The notes beneath the pieces are model-generated. The model was given only the letters and a program-made list of their open reading frames with translations, made no database searches and was not told the DNA's origin. Below, one piece after another: positions 28,693 through 38,475 of a stretch of DNA of 64,000 nt. The stretch is from SIAQ01 sp964484265 (GTDB lineage: Bacteria; Planctomycetota; Planctomycetia; Gemmatales; Gemmataceae). The stretch lies in the NCBI GenBank assembly GCA_964484265.1, contig CAZAFH010000013.1, forward strand, positions 1 to 64,000. Reading direction: 5' to 3'. Numbering within the stretch: the stretch's first letter is position 1; each line of letters starts with the position of its first letter. The position numbers and the translations under genes were made by a program.

Positions 28693-31224
28693 ATGAATCC
28701 ATCATCATTTTTCGAGAAAATGCAGTCTCTTGCCGCTCGGGCTGTTGGTGCACGAAATCTTGTCAACCAGTTTGTAGTGCTAGCGACGAGCTTGGCCGTT
28801 CTGATTCTGCAACCGTGTTTGGTCTCGGCTCAGCAAACAGGGCTGCCCGTGCCTCGTCTGGTAAGCATCTCGCCCGCTTCGGTGCCGCCTGGGAGCAGCG
28901 TGGTCATTACGCTCGCCGGGCAGGATTTGGACGACCCCGAGCGATTACTGCTAAGCGAAGCAGCCGTGAAGGCGGAGCCGATCGTAAAGGCGCTTCCTCC
29001 CGCAAAAAAGGGTGCGAAAACGCCCGCGCCCGCGGCGCTCGCCTATAAACTCGAAGTTCCGCCGAACACGCGCGCGGGCCTGATCGACGTGCGTCTCGTC
29101 AATAAATGGGGCGTCAGTAATCCTGTCTCCATCCGCGTGACGGAGACTCCTGAGGTCTCCGAGCAAGAACCCAACAACGACGCGGACGAAGCCCAGCGAA
29201 TCGATCTCAATGTCGCTGTCAATGGCACGATTTCCACGAAGACGGATGTCGATTATTTCGTGTTCTCGGGCAGCAAGGGCCAAAGCATCGTCGTCACCTG
29301 TTTGACCGCAAGTCACGGCAGCCCGCTCGATGTCGTCGCGGCGCTCTTCGACGGTTCCGGCAAACGGCTCGGCGTAAGCTATCAGTATCGAGGCAGCGAG
29401 GCGGTTCTCTCGTACCGTGTACCTGCCGACGGCGACTACGTCGTACGTGTCAATTCGTTTGGCTATCTCACCGGAAGCGCCGCCCACAAGTACCAGCTGA
29501 CCGTTTCCACGGGGCCGTGGATCGATGCCATCTTTCCGCCCATGGTGGAGCCGGGACGCAAAACCAAGGTCACCGTGCTCGGTAGGAATCTGCCCGGCGG
29601 CCAGCTAGATCCAGCCGAAAAACTCAATGGCCGATCGCTCGAGAAAATCGAAGCGTTTATCACCGTGGATACCGCGCCGGAGCTTTGCGCCGGTCCCGTG
29701 AAATTGCTCCCCACGGTTTTCATGCCCGCGGATCAAGAGTGGATCGAATACGCCATCCGCGGTGCGACGGGAAATTCCAACCCCTTTATCCTCGGACTCG
29801 CCCGGGCGCCGGTCGTGCTCGAACGCGGCGACAACAATTTACCAGCGATGGCCCAGGAGATCACGCTACCGTGCGAAATCGCCGGCAGAATCGAGAAGCG
29901 ACGGGATCGCGACTGGTTCACATTCACGGCGAAGAAAGGCGATGCATGGGACATCGACGCTCTCGGTGACCGCATCGGTTCGCCGATCGATTTGTTTCTC
30001 GTGCTCCGAGATGCCAAGACCGAGAAGGTGCTGGCCCAACTCGATGACAAGGCGCCGAGCATGGACCCGCCGCGCTTTCGCTTCATCGTGCCCGAGGATG
30101 GGACCTACCAGCTGATGATCGGCAGCCATACTTCGGAGACGCATTTCGGCCCGCAACATTTCTACCGGGTATCGATTCGGCGGGAAAACCCTGGCTTCAA
30201 AGTGCAGGCTGTCAGCCAACCTGGCGCCGGCGTCATCCCGCGCGGCGGCAGCAATTCCATCCCGATTCTCGTCACACGCCTCGGCGATTGGAATGGCGAA
30301 ATCAAACTCACCGCGACCGATCTGCCAACCGGCGTCTCCTGTCCGCCGCAAATCGTCGGCCCGGGGATTAAGCAGGTATTGCTTGTTCTCACCGCCGCTC
30401 AAGACGCCAAAACCTGGACCGGCGGAATCAAGATCCATGCAACGGCGAACATCGACGGCAAGCCCGTCACCGAAGTCGTTCACGGCGCCAGCACCGGCGT
30501 GGGGTTCGCGCGAGGCCACGTCATTGCCATTCGCGATAGCTTACCCTTTAACCTGACAGCGAACAACGACAATATCGTTGCCTCACAAGGAGACAAGATT
30601 TCTCTGAAACTCGTCGCCAACAAGCTCTGGCCTGATCTGAACTCTACCGTGCAGGTAAGCTCACTGAGTCTGCCGACGGGGATTACGATGACCGGAAAAA
30701 CCGCGGCCATGCCATTCACCGGCGACAAAGCAAGCTGCGAGGTCACGCTGGTTTGCAAAGGCGACATGCTGCCAGGAACCTACACACTGCTTTTGCAAGG
30801 GCTGACCCAGACGTCGTTCGCACGATCCCCCACAAGCAAACAGGCCAAGATCGCAATCAAGCTCCCGACCGCCCCGATCACGGTGACGATTAGGCCCAGC
30901 AAGGTCGCGACGGTGAGTGTGACTCCTGCCTCCTCGATACTGAAGCTCGGCAAAGAGACTGAGTTGATCGTCAAAGTCAAAAGGCTCTACGAATACGACG
31001 GCGCATTCAGAGTGCACCTCGCCATCCCCGATTCGGTCAAGGGCCTGACAGCCACGGAAGCGATTATCCCCGCCGGAGCCGACCAGGCCAAGCTTATCCT
31101 CAAGGCCGCCCCGACGGCAACAACCGGACCTCGCCCCGGCCTGGTAGTGCGCGTGACCGCCGACTTGCCCAACAATCTTCGCCTGGCGCACGAACAAAAA
31201 CTCGCCGTAAGTGTCATGAAATAG
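28693..31224 (+). CDS. Secreted protein with pre-peptidase C-terminal (PPC)-type domains
   Basis: 843 residues from ATG 28693, preceded by AAGGGGGG; the open frame begins six codons earlier. A signal segment (LVNQFVVLATSLAVLILQPCLVSAQ) is followed by an Ig/IPT-like domain (PRLVSISPASVPPGSSVVITLAGQDL). A PPC domain begins at EQEPNNDADEAQRIDLNVAVNGTI (DVDYFVFSGSKGQ). A second IPT-like unit (AIFPPMVEPGRKTKVTVLGRNL) and a second PPC domain (DRDWFTFTAKKGDAWDIDALG) follow. The C-terminal 350 residues are beta-rich Ig-like repeats. PPC domains usually aid secretion or substrate binding of extracellular enzymes, but there is no catalytic domain here. It ends 80 bases before tRNA-Gln. Confidence 0.78.
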   Translation: MNPSSFFEKMQSLAARAVGARNLVNQFVVLATSLAVLILQPCLVSAQQTGLPVPRLVSISPASVPPGSSVVITLAGQDLDDPERLLLSEAAVKAEPIVKALPPAKKGAKTPAPAALAYKLEVPPNTRAGLIDVRLVNKWGVSNPVSIRVTETPEVSEQEPNNDADEAQRIDLNVAVNGTISTKTDVDYFVFSGSKGQSIVVTCLTASHGSPLDVVAALFDGSGKRLGVSYQYRGSEAVLSYRVPADGDYVVRVNSFGYLTGSAAHKYQLTVSTGPWIDAIFPPMVEPGRKTKVTVLGRNLPGGQLDPAEKLNGRSLEKIEAFITVDTAPELCAGPVKLLPTVFMPADQEWIEYAIRGATGNSNPFILGLARAPVVLERGDNNLPAMAQEITLPCEIAGRIEKRRDRDWFTFTAKKGDAWDIDALGDRIGSPIDLFLVLRDAKTEKVLAQLDDKAPSMDPPRFRFIVPEDGTYQLMIGSHTSETHFGPQHFYRVSIRRENPGFKVQAVSQPGAGVIPRGGSNSIPILVTRLGDWNGEIKLTATDLPTGVSCPPQIVGPGIKQVLLVLTAAQDAKTWTGGIKIHATANIDGKPVTEVVHGASTGVGFARGHVIAIRDSLPFNLTANNDNIVASQGDKISLKLVANKLWPDLNSTVQVSSLSLPTGITMTGKTAAMPFTGDKASCEVTLVCKGDMLPGTYTLLLQGLTQTSFARSPTSKQAKIAIKLPTAPITVTIRPSKVATVSVTPASSILKLGKETELIVKVKRLYEYDGAFRVHLAIPDSVKGLTATEAIIPAGADQAKLILKAAPTATTGPRPGLVVRVTADLPNNLRLAHEQKLAVSVMK

Positions 31225-31305
31225 CCCGTCCTGCGAAATCGCAGTCTGCATAGCGGCCTTGTCCAGAACAATGCGTTTGGTAGAATTGTGATGTGACATG
31301 CCGAA

Positions 31306-31376
31306 TGGGGTATAGTGTAACGGTAGCACAACTGACTCTGGATCAGTTTGTCTAGGTTCGAATCCTAGTACCCCAG
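31306..31376 (+). tRNA. tRNA-Gln(CTG)
   Basis: 71-nt cloverleaf: acceptor TGGGGTA/TACCCCA, anticodon arm ACTGA-CTCTGGA-TCAGT (anticodon CTG) and T arm TAGGT-TCGAATC-CTAGT, with G as discriminator. CCA is not encoded. A decayed tyrosine integrase begins 150 bases downstream, the usual position for an island integrated at a tRNA 3' end. Confidence 0.93.
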
Positions 31377-31406
31377 CTTCTTTGAAAAATCGCAAAGCTA
31401 ATATGA

Positions 31407-31526
31407 CAAGGGGCTTGTGGAAATTACCACAAGTCCCTTGTGGCGTTTTCGGTAGCAGATCGGTAGCAATTCTGCCACGATGTTGCGTAGACATTACCCA
31501 ATGCGTTTTGCTACCGGAGACAGGTC
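31407..31526 (+). other. Hairpin and probable attachment/leader region of an integrated element
   Basis: A hairpin with arms CAAGGGGCTTGTGG (31407-31420) and CCACAAGTCCCTTG (31427-31440), 13 of 14 paired by Watson-Crick, follows the tRNA. Then two GGTAGCA repeats (about 31452 and 31462) and CTGCCACGATGTTGCG precede the integrase. No duplicated tRNA end (second attachment site) was found in the window. Confidence 0.45.
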
Positions 31527-32739
31527 ATGCCAGCTTGGCTCATCGACGACGGCATTTTCAAGTTCGGTTTCCGCTACGGCGGCAGGCTCTTCAAAATGAG
31601 CTTGAAAACGAAAAACAAGGCCACGGCGGAAGCCCAACTCGGTGTAGTCAACCGGCATCTTGAGTATCTTGAAGAATGCGTTCTGAAACTGCCTGATGAT
31701 GCGGACCTGCCCACGTTTCTCCTGACGAGCGGAAAACGAGCCGAGGCAAAGATCGTTCTTGAAGAGAGGATGACGCTCAAAAAGTAGTTCGATCTTTACG
31801 ATTCCAGCCTCAAAGAAGGAGCCAAGGAAAAGAACACCGTAGAGACCGAGGGCGTTCACAAGCGGCATTTTCTCCGTGTCCTCGGCAGCGACTGCCCCCC
31901 TCCCTTTATCCACCGCACAATAGCACGAGTATGTGAACGCACGGCTCAGGGAGCCTGGGCGAAAAGGCAGAAAAATTTTCCCTGGAACGGTCAAAAAGGA
32001 AATCGCCACGCTGCACTACATTTGGGGATGGGCCAAACAGACGGGGTCACTGAAATCCGATTTTCGGGCAAGTGGCCTGACCTTTTCAAAGACGGAGGAC
32101 ATTTCCCCTTTTCAAACCCGCAGGCAGATTGAAGAGAGAATTGCCAGAGGAGGGCTGACGAAAGCAGAACAGGCCGACTTGTGGGCATCGCTCTACCGTG
32201 AGCTACCCGAAATCGAGCAGGTTCTCGCTTTCGCTCGAAAGTGCGACAAGGAACGGTGGGTCTATCCGATGCTCGTGTTTGTCGCACACACTGGAGCCAG
32301 ACGAAGCGAGGCAATTCGCAGCCAGATAGACGATCTTGACTTTGATGCCAAGATGGTGCGTATTCGGGAGAAGAAGGTGCGAGGTCGGACGACCTTTCGC
32401 TTTGTACCTATGTCCCCCTGTTTCATCGAGGCAATGAAGGCGTGGCTTTTAGAGCATCCAGGGGGCCAGCGCACCTTTTGCGCAGACCCCGCCAAGGCGC
32501 TCAGTGAGAACTTAAAAAACCACGCTTTTCACCGTGCATTGGAGGGCAGCGAATGGCATGGAAAGCTAGTCGGCTGGCACGTCTTCCGCCATAGTTTTGC
32601 GTCAAGTTGCGCCCGCAAGCGTGTTGACCAGCGAATGATTGATAAGTGGATGGGGCATCAAACGGAAGCAATGCGCAAGCGCTATCAGCATCTCTTCCCT
32701 GATGACCAACAAGAGCAGCTCTTGCTCGTTTTTGGCTAA
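31527..32739 (+). pseudogene. Decayed tyrosine-type site-specific integrase
   Basis: The N-terminal part (31527-31787, MPAWLIDDGIFKFGFRYGGR) stops at TAG 31785. The same frame continues as integrase-like sequence (FDLYDSSLKEGAKEKNTVET). A frameshift at the C6 run 31895-31900 and another TAG at 31921 follow. The C-terminal frame (31933-32739) retains the whole catalytic domain: Arg in HTGARRSEAI, Lys in RIREKKVRGR, HVFRHSFAS, the second His in WMGHQ and the Tyr in RYQHLFP. The catalytic half alone is open from a GTG and could be expressed, but three disruptions upstream make an active full-length enzyme unlikely. Confidence 0.85.
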
Positions 32740-33108
32740 TTACGAATTGTACGTCCCCATCGGCGCTGGGCCATCACTTTCGAGTTTCAGCATCTCTTCG
32801 TGCGGAATCATCCATTGCTTCTTGCCGCCACGATAGCCTTTTCGCTTTTCGCCCTCGCACTGACCAAGTCGTCACCATTCTCGGACCGTAAATTCAGATT
32901 TTCGGAGGCGTTCAGCTACTTCCGCAGTCGTGTACCATTGCTTAATCGTTTTTTGCTGAACGAGAAGTGCGGCGATCCTGTCCAGCTTTTCTTCAAGCCT
33001 TTTCTCGATGCTGACCAGTTCTTTGGTCATGGCGGAGGGTTGATTGACTTGGACGGCAGCGGACTCACTCGGTATCGCTTTCGCCGTGCTGAATGGCGAG
33101 TTCGACAT
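32740..33108 (-). pseudogene. Helix-turn-helix (excisionase-like) protein with internal TGA
   Basis: It reads MSNSPFSTAKAIPSESAAVQ, then a coiled-coil (TKELVSIEKRLEEKLDRIAALLVQQ) and a MerR/excisionase-type helix-turn-helix (QWYTTAEVAERLRKSEFTVREW). It stops at TGA 32872-32874. The same frame then continues for 43 codons (RLGQCEGEKRKGYRGGKKQW, MIPHEEMLKLE) to TAA at 32740-32742. That continuation is what usually follows the motif, with Cys expected at the TGA. It ends exactly one base after the integrase stop on the other strand. It is probably the element's recombination-directionality or regulatory gene, now broken. Confidence 0.7.
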
Positions 33109-33199
33109 CGAGGGAAAGCGGGAGAAGAAAGACAAGTAGTGGTTGTGCGGCGTTGAGCCTGCGGTCGGAGCGAAACCACTCAATCTGTGGAGGAGTAAA

Positions 33200-33571
33200 A
33201 TGATGGCCAACAACCGGATCGTCCATTTCGTATTCCCACCGACCAGCCGGAGGCGCGTTACCAGGTTTTACAGCGAGCTTTTCGGCTGGAAGTTTCAGAA
33301 AGCTTCGTTAACTGGGCTGGAGTATTGGCTGTGCGAAACGGGCTCGGATGGATCGGGAATAAACGGTGACGTGACGCAACGGCAGCATCCACAGCACTCT
33401 TGGATGAATTACGTCGATGTCGCAAACCTTGACATTGCGATCGAGAAGGCTATAACCCTCGGGGCGAAGGTCGCGATGCCCAGGACTCCGGTGCCTGGTG
33501 TCGGTGCCTTTGCCGCGATCATCGACCCGCAGGGGAACATTTTCGGCCTGTGGGAACAGGCGAGCAAGTAG
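33200..33571 (+). CDS. VOC (glyoxalase/bleomycin-resistance-like) family protein
   Basis: 123 residues; GGAGGAG just upstream of ATG 33200 fixes the start (a second ATG follows at once). The fold signature is VHFVFPPTSRRRVTRFYSELFGW at the start and AIEKAITLGAKVAMPRTPVPGVGAFAAIIDPQGNIFGLWE at the end. These are metal-dependent or ligand-binding small proteins; the substrate is unknown. It looks intact, unlike its upstream neighbours. Confidence 0.85.
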   Translation: MMANNRIVHFVFPPTSRRRVTRFYSELFGWKFQKASLTGLEYWLCETGSDGSGINGDVTQRQHPQHSWMNYVDVANLDIAIEKAITLGAKVAMPRTPVPGVGAFAAIIDPQGNIFGLWEQASK

Positions 33572-33641
33572 CCCGGCTGGCGTCGACCGTCGTTTACAAA
33601 CTGGCGGGAGCCACCAAGTCGCCAAACCGACAAGAGCGGGG

Positions 33642-33704
33642 CGCCTGATGCGCATCAGGCGCATCAGGCGCATCATGCGCATCATGCGCATCATGCGCAT
33701 CATG
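33642..33704. repeat. 9-bp tandem repeat array
   Basis: Seven consecutive 9-base units: a degenerate CGCCTGATG, two CGCATCAGG, then four CGCATCATG. It lies in the 262-base gap between the VOC gene and the next secreted protein. Number of units could vary by slippage. Confidence 0.85.
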
Positions 33705-33833
33705 CCCCTTGCGGCCCAACGGCCTCGTCTTCCCTGGAGATCCTTTTTGGCCTGGGGCAAAGACCCGTTTATTACTTACGGACTCTGCGGAAGAGCCAAC
33801 AAGAATTCGTCCCTTTCAATAGGATCCTAACCG

Positions 33834-35990
33834 ATGAGACACATCTATGTCCTTTTCGCCGGTATCGTGATGCTGGCGGGCACGCTGTTTATTGCCGCGC
33901 AGGCGCAGGACGGCAAGGCGCGGGACAGTAAGGTACCTGACGGCAAGGCTCCCGCAGTGAAGGGGGGACTTGTCTATTCGCTCGAGCAGTTCGGGCCGGT
34001 GGAAAAGCCGGCCGACGCCGAGGCGACCTTCCAGAAAGCGTCGAAGGACATCATCGCCTCCGGCGGCGGCATCCTGATGATTCCGTCGAACGCCGCGGCC
34101 GGCTGGAAGCCCAAGAACACCACCCAGGAACAGTTCCGCAAACCAGAACCGCCGGAGCCGACCAAGCAGTGGGGATCGAAGCCGGGCGTGACTGTCGTCG
34201 ATGGCCGCGGGGGCACCGTGAAAATCAGTCCGCCGCAGGCCACCGGCCTGGAGATCGAGCGCACGCTGAACTTGCCGCAGGGCCAGGCCTTGCCGCACTG
34301 GGGCTACTACCCCATGGTCGCGATGAAGAACACCATCCTCCGAGGCTCAACGAGCTACCACGACTGGCTGCAAGAGGACGTGAAAGCCGGCAAGGATCGG
34401 AAGTTCTACGTCGCCACTATCCGCGGCGTGTTTCCCGGCGAATTCCTCAACACGCTCTCCTACAGCGCCGGCGTGCAGCGGCTGTATGTCAAGTCGATCG
34501 GCTATGATGCCCAGAAGAAGATGTGGTACTTCGTCGCCGACTGCAACGCCGACGTGCCGCGGGGAACCCTCCTCAGCAACAAGAACCACGTCAATGCCCT
34601 GAGCATCGACACGTTCTCGCACACCGAAAACCAGACCTTCGACTTCCGGGTCTGGCGCCGCAATTACTCGCAGGGCGACAACTATCTCATGGACGCCCGC
34701 TTCTTTTACATGGGCGACGTCCACTCGACCGCCGGCGACGAGAATGGCGTCTGTTATGCCGCGTTCATACAAAGCGACACCAACATCTACCGGGGCAAAG
34801 TCGAAGCATGGGACCCCAAAACGCACGCCATGAAGCTGAAGTCGAACGGGCCTACCCTCGGCACGGGCCGGCCGATCATCAATATGAACCCGAAAAAATG
34901 GATCACCACGGGGACGGCCACCCTCGGTGCAGGAACCAGGCTATCCGCCAACGCGCCGGTGACCGAGGATGCGGTCGGCCGATATTTCGCGGTTGACGAG
35001 ACCAATGAGTACGTCCCCGGCGGCGTCAAGATCCGCCGCTGGTACCTGATTCATGCGGTGAACGTCAACAAGGATGGCACCAAGGATCTGACCTTCGTCC
35101 GCCACTGGTGGGGCGCCAAGAACAATCTGGGGGCGCCCGTGCTCTACCGGTCCGAAAACTACGGCAAGCCGCTCAAGTATGTGATCGCTCCAGGCGCCAA
35201 TGTTTACGACGTGTCCGAAGGAGTGAGCGATCCCAAGCGGACCATCAAGGTCGCGCCGGCGCCATTCAACGGCACGCCCGCCGACTTCGCCGCCAGCGAC
35301 GATGTCGAGCAGGCGATCGGGCCCGATCCATTCCGGCCGATTCCGTTCCGCACCTGGATCTGGGATCACGTGCCCGGCAAGTTCCCCGCCCCGGTCTTTG
35401 ACGTGGCCAACTACGGCCCCGTGGGTCGCGACTCGCTCATGTGGGTGCGCGGCGGCAGTGGCTCGATCGAGAAGGACTACAAGGCTCGCGCCGACAGCAA
35501 TCCGCCGTTCAACAAGCTGCTTTGGCTCGAAGCCGCCTGCAACACAGGCATTCAATTCAGCGCCGACACCGCCAATGCGGCGATCCTGTTCGCGCAGCCA
35601 AACAACCGCGAACAGCCCATTCATTGGCGGTACGGCGATGACAAGACGCCCAAGACCGCGTCCCTGACCGTCAAACGCGACACCGGCGAATTCAACTTCA
35701 AGGGAAACGGTATCAAGGTCGACGGCCCCGTGACCACGACCGGCATTTCCGGCGACAAGGACACGCCGGCGAAGAATCTCCGCGGCAAGAACGTGGCAGT
35801 GAAGGCCGGCGAAACGAAGATCACTGTCCCCTTCCCTATCGCAGAAGCCGACGAGAACTACGCCGTGTTCGTCGAACAAAACTGGCTAACCAACCGCGCG
35901 ATCGTGAGGAAAGAAGCGACCGGCTTTACCGTCGAATTCGAGAGACCGGCTCCAAAGGACGCCAAGCTCGACTGGATGCTGGTGAGGTAG
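33834..35990 (+). CDS. Large secreted protein of unknown function
   Basis: 718 residues with a clear signal peptide (YVLFAGIVMLAGTLFIAAQAQ). No enzyme motif that I recognise. It is rich in Trp, Tyr and Asp/Asn and looks like an extended beta structure (GTLLSNKNHVNALSIDTFSH, FDFRVWRRNYSQGDNYLMDA), as in right-handed beta-helix or lectin-like extracellular proteins. The start is ATG 33834. It precedes a cluster of broken genes. A role in extracellular polysaccharide handling is only a guess from the genomic context. Confidence 0.7.
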   Translation: MRHIYVLFAGIVMLAGTLFIAAQAQDGKARDSKVPDGKAPAVKGGLVYSLEQFGPVEKPADAEATFQKASKDIIASGGGILMIPSNAAAGWKPKNTTQEQFRKPEPPEPTKQWGSKPGVTVVDGRGGTVKISPPQATGLEIERTLNLPQGQALPHWGYYPMVAMKNTILRGSTSYHDWLQEDVKAGKDRKFYVATIRGVFPGEFLNTLSYSAGVQRLYVKSIGYDAQKKMWYFVADCNADVPRGTLLSNKNHVNALSIDTFSHTENQTFDFRVWRRNYSQGDNYLMDARFFYMGDVHSTAGDENGVCYAAFIQSDTNIYRGKVEAWDPKTHAMKLKSNGPTLGTGRPIINMNPKKWITTGTATLGAGTRLSANAPVTEDAVGRYFAVDETNEYVPGGVKIRRWYLIHAVNVNKDGTKDLTFVRHWWGAKNNLGAPVLYRSENYGKPLKYVIAPGANVYDVSEGVSDPKRTIKVAPAPFNGTPADFAASDDVEQAIGPDPFRPIPFRTWIWDHVPGKFPAPVFDVANYGPVGRDSLMWVRGGSGSIEKDYKARADSNPPFNKLLWLEAACNTGIQFSADTANAAILFAQPNNREQPIHWRYGDDKTPKTASLTVKRDTGEFNFKGNGIKVDGPVTTTGISGDKDTPAKNLRGKNVAVKAGETKITVPFPIAEADENYAVFVEQNWLTNRAIVRKEATGFTVEFERPAPKDAKLDWMLVR

Positions 35991-36100
35991 AAGGCGTTCG
36001 TGCCCTTTGTAGTCTAATATGCCGTCGAACAAGGGGCAATCGAGATGTTGCGGAACGTGCTCGTCTCGCCGATCGCCACCGAGGACCGGATGCGTACGCC

Positions 36101-36607
36101 TTGGAGATGTCGATGAAAATCAGGAATGCTTGGCTTTGCTTATTCACAGCTCTCATCGCTGGTCGTGTTGCTGACGCTCTTGAGTTGGGTGTCCTCCCCG
36201 ATCCCTTCGAGGGAGGGCCGCCGAAAGAATTGACGACGCGCTACCTGCGAATTCTTGCCCGCCAGGCTGTCGAGAAGCGACGCGTCGCGTTCTTAGCTCT
36301 GAAGGACGCCAAAGACATCGTCGCCTACCAGCAGCGCATGCGTCGTCAATTTATGTAAAAGCTCGGCGGCTTTCCCGACAAGACGCCGCTCAATGCCAAA
36401 ATCGTCGGGACGATCAACGGGGATGGTTATCGCATCGAAAACGTTCTCTAGGAGAGCTGGCCCAAGCATTACGTGGTGGCGAATTTCTACGACATCCACG
36501 GCGCCTGGGACCTGTTCCGCGAAGCGAGCCGGGCTTATGCCAAGCTAGAGCAGTTCATGGATCGGCGTTCCGCGCGTCAATGGAACGGGCCGGCCCAAGG
36601 GTCCTGA
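36101..36607 (+). pseudogene. Remnant of a secreted alpha/beta hydrolase (acetylxylan-esterase-like)
   Basis: The frame begins with a signal peptide (MKIRNAWLCLFTALIAGRVADA), then LGVLPDPFEGGPPKELTTRYLR, and stops at TAA 36356. The same frame continues (KLGGFPDKTPLNAKIVGTIN), stops at TAG near 36449, and continues (ESWPKHYVVANFYDIHGAWDL) to TGA 36605. This order matches the N-terminal part of large planctomycete hydrolases, but the catalytic portion is missing, so there are two nonsense mutations plus a deletion. It overlaps the antisense DUF1501 remnant by about 30 bases. Confidence 0.65.
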
Positions 36608-37411
36608 AACTCCATGTCAAAGGGAATGCCGAGGTAATGATTAATGGTGGCGAGGAAATCATCGGGATCGTAGCGGCGGGAAACCGGATGTTCGCCATTC
36701 AGGATGGTGGCGCCGATAACGTCGCGGCGGCGGCCACCCCCGCCCCCTGAAACCAGAATCGACATCGCCCGAGCCCAGTGATCGCGACCAATGGCGCCAT
36801 TCGAGTAGGCCAGCCGCGGCGAGCGTCCGAATTCGCCGGTGACGATCACCATCACCTTGTCGTCAGGAACCCGCTGGTGGATGTCGTCGAGCAAGGTTTC
36901 CACCACGTGATCGTATCAAGGCAGCCGCATTCTCATCGCGGCAATGATGTCCCAGTTGACCGAATGGTCGTCCCAGTTGAACATCGCCTGCTGGCGGAGC
37001 GACGGCGGCTTGCCCGGTACGCCCACTTCCACCAGTCGGCCCCCCCGCTTCCACCAGGCACCGCGCCACCAGCATGCTCTGGGCGTCCCGGCCGTAACGG
37101 GCACGAATCGACTCCGGTTCACGATCCAAATCGAACGCCTCGCGCACTCGGGTGCTGCTCAGGAGATCGAACGCCTGCCGCCGATGCACGTCCTACGTTG
37201 AAATTTGGCGGCCTTCCTGAAGCGTCTCCTGCACCTGTTCCAATTGCCGTACCAAGTCTTGCCGCCATGCGAGTCGGCCGCCGGACATGTCTTCGCGCGG
37301 GGCCATGCCGGGCAAACCGCGTGACACGCCGTATTCACCCGCCATGGCATGAAACTCCGAGGTGGGAATGGCGTAGCGCGTCCCCCAGTTAAAAGTCGGC
37401 ACCGGCGGCAT
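36577..37411 (-). pseudogene. Remnant of a DUF1501 (sulfatase-like) protein
   Basis: Pieces in three frames: MPPVPTFNWGTRYAIPTSEF (37411 down to 37193); RRQAFDLLSSTRVREAFDLD and ESIRARYGRDAQSMLVARCL; then RLVEVGVPGKPPSLRQQAMF. After a TGA near 36916 comes VETLLDDIHQRVPDDKVMVI, VTGEFGRSPRLAYSNGAIGR, DHW. The change between the second and third piece falls exactly on a run of seven C (37040-37046). The order is that of DUF1501 proteins, with the N-terminus lost. Not functional. Confidence 0.75.
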
Positions 37412-37437
37412 TCTGTTTCCATAGAAGAATATTGAGG

Positions 37438-37560
37438 CTAGATCATTTTGTGGAGTTTGACAAATTCATCGGGAGTGATCGACCGGGACGAATGAGCCTG
37501 CGCGAGACCGGTTCCAAGCGCCAAGACGAGCAAAAACCAACAAAACTTCGCACGGCTAAT
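37438..37560 (-). pseudogene. Orphan signal-peptide fragment of a secreted protein
   Basis: On the minus strand RAKFCWFLLVLALGTGLAQA, followed by HSSRSITPDEFVKLHKMI and TAG at 37438. There is a signal peptide and the first mature residues, but no start codon and no remainder of the gene. It is one more fragment in the broken-gene cluster. Confidence 0.4.
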
Positions 37561-37685
37561 ATCGAATCATCGTTTCCCCTACGACAACGCCCCTGGATCA
37601 CCCATGGGTAATACCGCGAGAAATATACTGAGCCATAGCGTCGCTGAGGGAAAGCGGCATCACTCGACAAGTGGGAGGAATTGTC

Positions 37686-38417
37686 ATGTTGTCCGGGCCA
37701 AAGAAGATATTTGTCTTGCTGCTTGCGGCCGGCGCCGTGGTGATGATCCACGGCCGGGCATACGTGCATGAGAAGAAGGAGGCCAAAGCCGATGACGATA
37801 AAACGCAGCTGAATAAGGCGTTGGGCAAGGCCGCGTCTCTTGGCCAGGTAGAGTCGGTCAAGGAATTGCTCAAGAAAGGGGCGGACATTCAATGGCGCGA
37901 TCCGAACTCTTACGGCAAGACGCCGCTGGTGAAGGCCATTCTGGGCGGAAGGTTTGACGTCGTCAAAGTGCTCCTCGAAAGTGGGGCGGACATCCACTAC
38001 CCCGATGGTTCCGGCCGGTACCCGGTCCATTTCGTGTGCATCAGCTCGAACATTGAAATGGTGAAGTATGTCCTTGCCAAAGGCGGCGACAAGGACCTGA
38101 ACCGTGGCCCATGGCCGATGCTCGTGTCCGTATGCGATCACGGGCAGGCTTCGGCGGAGTTGATCCCGATCCTTATCAAAGCAGGGGCTAACCCTGACGT
38201 GTTCAAGGGCAACATCACACCGCTGATCGCTTCCATCCGGCTCGATCCGAAGGTTCGCAAGCCCGAGATTGCCAGGTCCTATGTGAAGGCCCTGATCGAG
38301 ACAAAGGCTGACGTGAATCTGAAGGACAAAAAGGGCGTGAGCCCCCTCCAGTGGGCAACCAAGAGAGGCGATCATGAAATCATCGAAATGCTGAAGAAGG
38401 CAGGAGCGAAAGAGTGA
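37686..38417 (+). CDS. Ankyrin-repeat protein with N-terminal membrane anchor or signal
   Basis: 243 residues from ATG 37686 with GGGAGG eight bases upstream (the frame begins five codons earlier with GTG). A hydrophobic segment (KIFVLLLAAGAVVMIHGRAY) is followed by about five ankyrin units: LNKALGKAASLGQVESVKEL, GKTPLVKAILGGRFDVVKVL, RYPVHFVCISSNIEMVKYVL, a degenerate fourth and GVSPLQWATKRGDHEIIEML. Ankyrin repeats mediate protein-protein contacts; the partner is unknown. It is intact, though surrounded by pseudogenes. Confidence 0.82.
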   Translation: MLSGPKKIFVLLLAAGAVVMIHGRAYVHEKKEAKADDDKTQLNKALGKAASLGQVESVKELLKKGADIQWRDPNSYGKTPLVKAILGGRFDVVKVLLESGADIHYPDGSGRYPVHFVCISSNIEMVKYVLAKGGDKDLNRGPWPMLVSVCDHGQASAELIPILIKAGANPDVFKGNITPLIASIRLDPKVRKPEIARSYVKALIETKADVNLKDKKGVSPLQWATKRGDHEIIEMLKKAGAKE

Positions 38418-38475
38418 TCTTCATTGGAAATCGCCGCTGAATCGCTGCCCTTGGGAGCCGTCATGCAAAATATCC

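Noticed and set aside
32740..33108. TGA in place of Cys in the helix-turn-helix gene as possible recoding or selenocysteine
   Set aside because: The neighbouring integrase is also broken by TAG codons and a frameshift, no selenocysteine-type hairpin is evident, and TGA and TAG end other genes normally here. Decay is the simpler reading.
33642..33704. 9-bp tandem array as a CRISPR array
   Set aside because: The units are contiguous with no spacers, and no cas genes are present.
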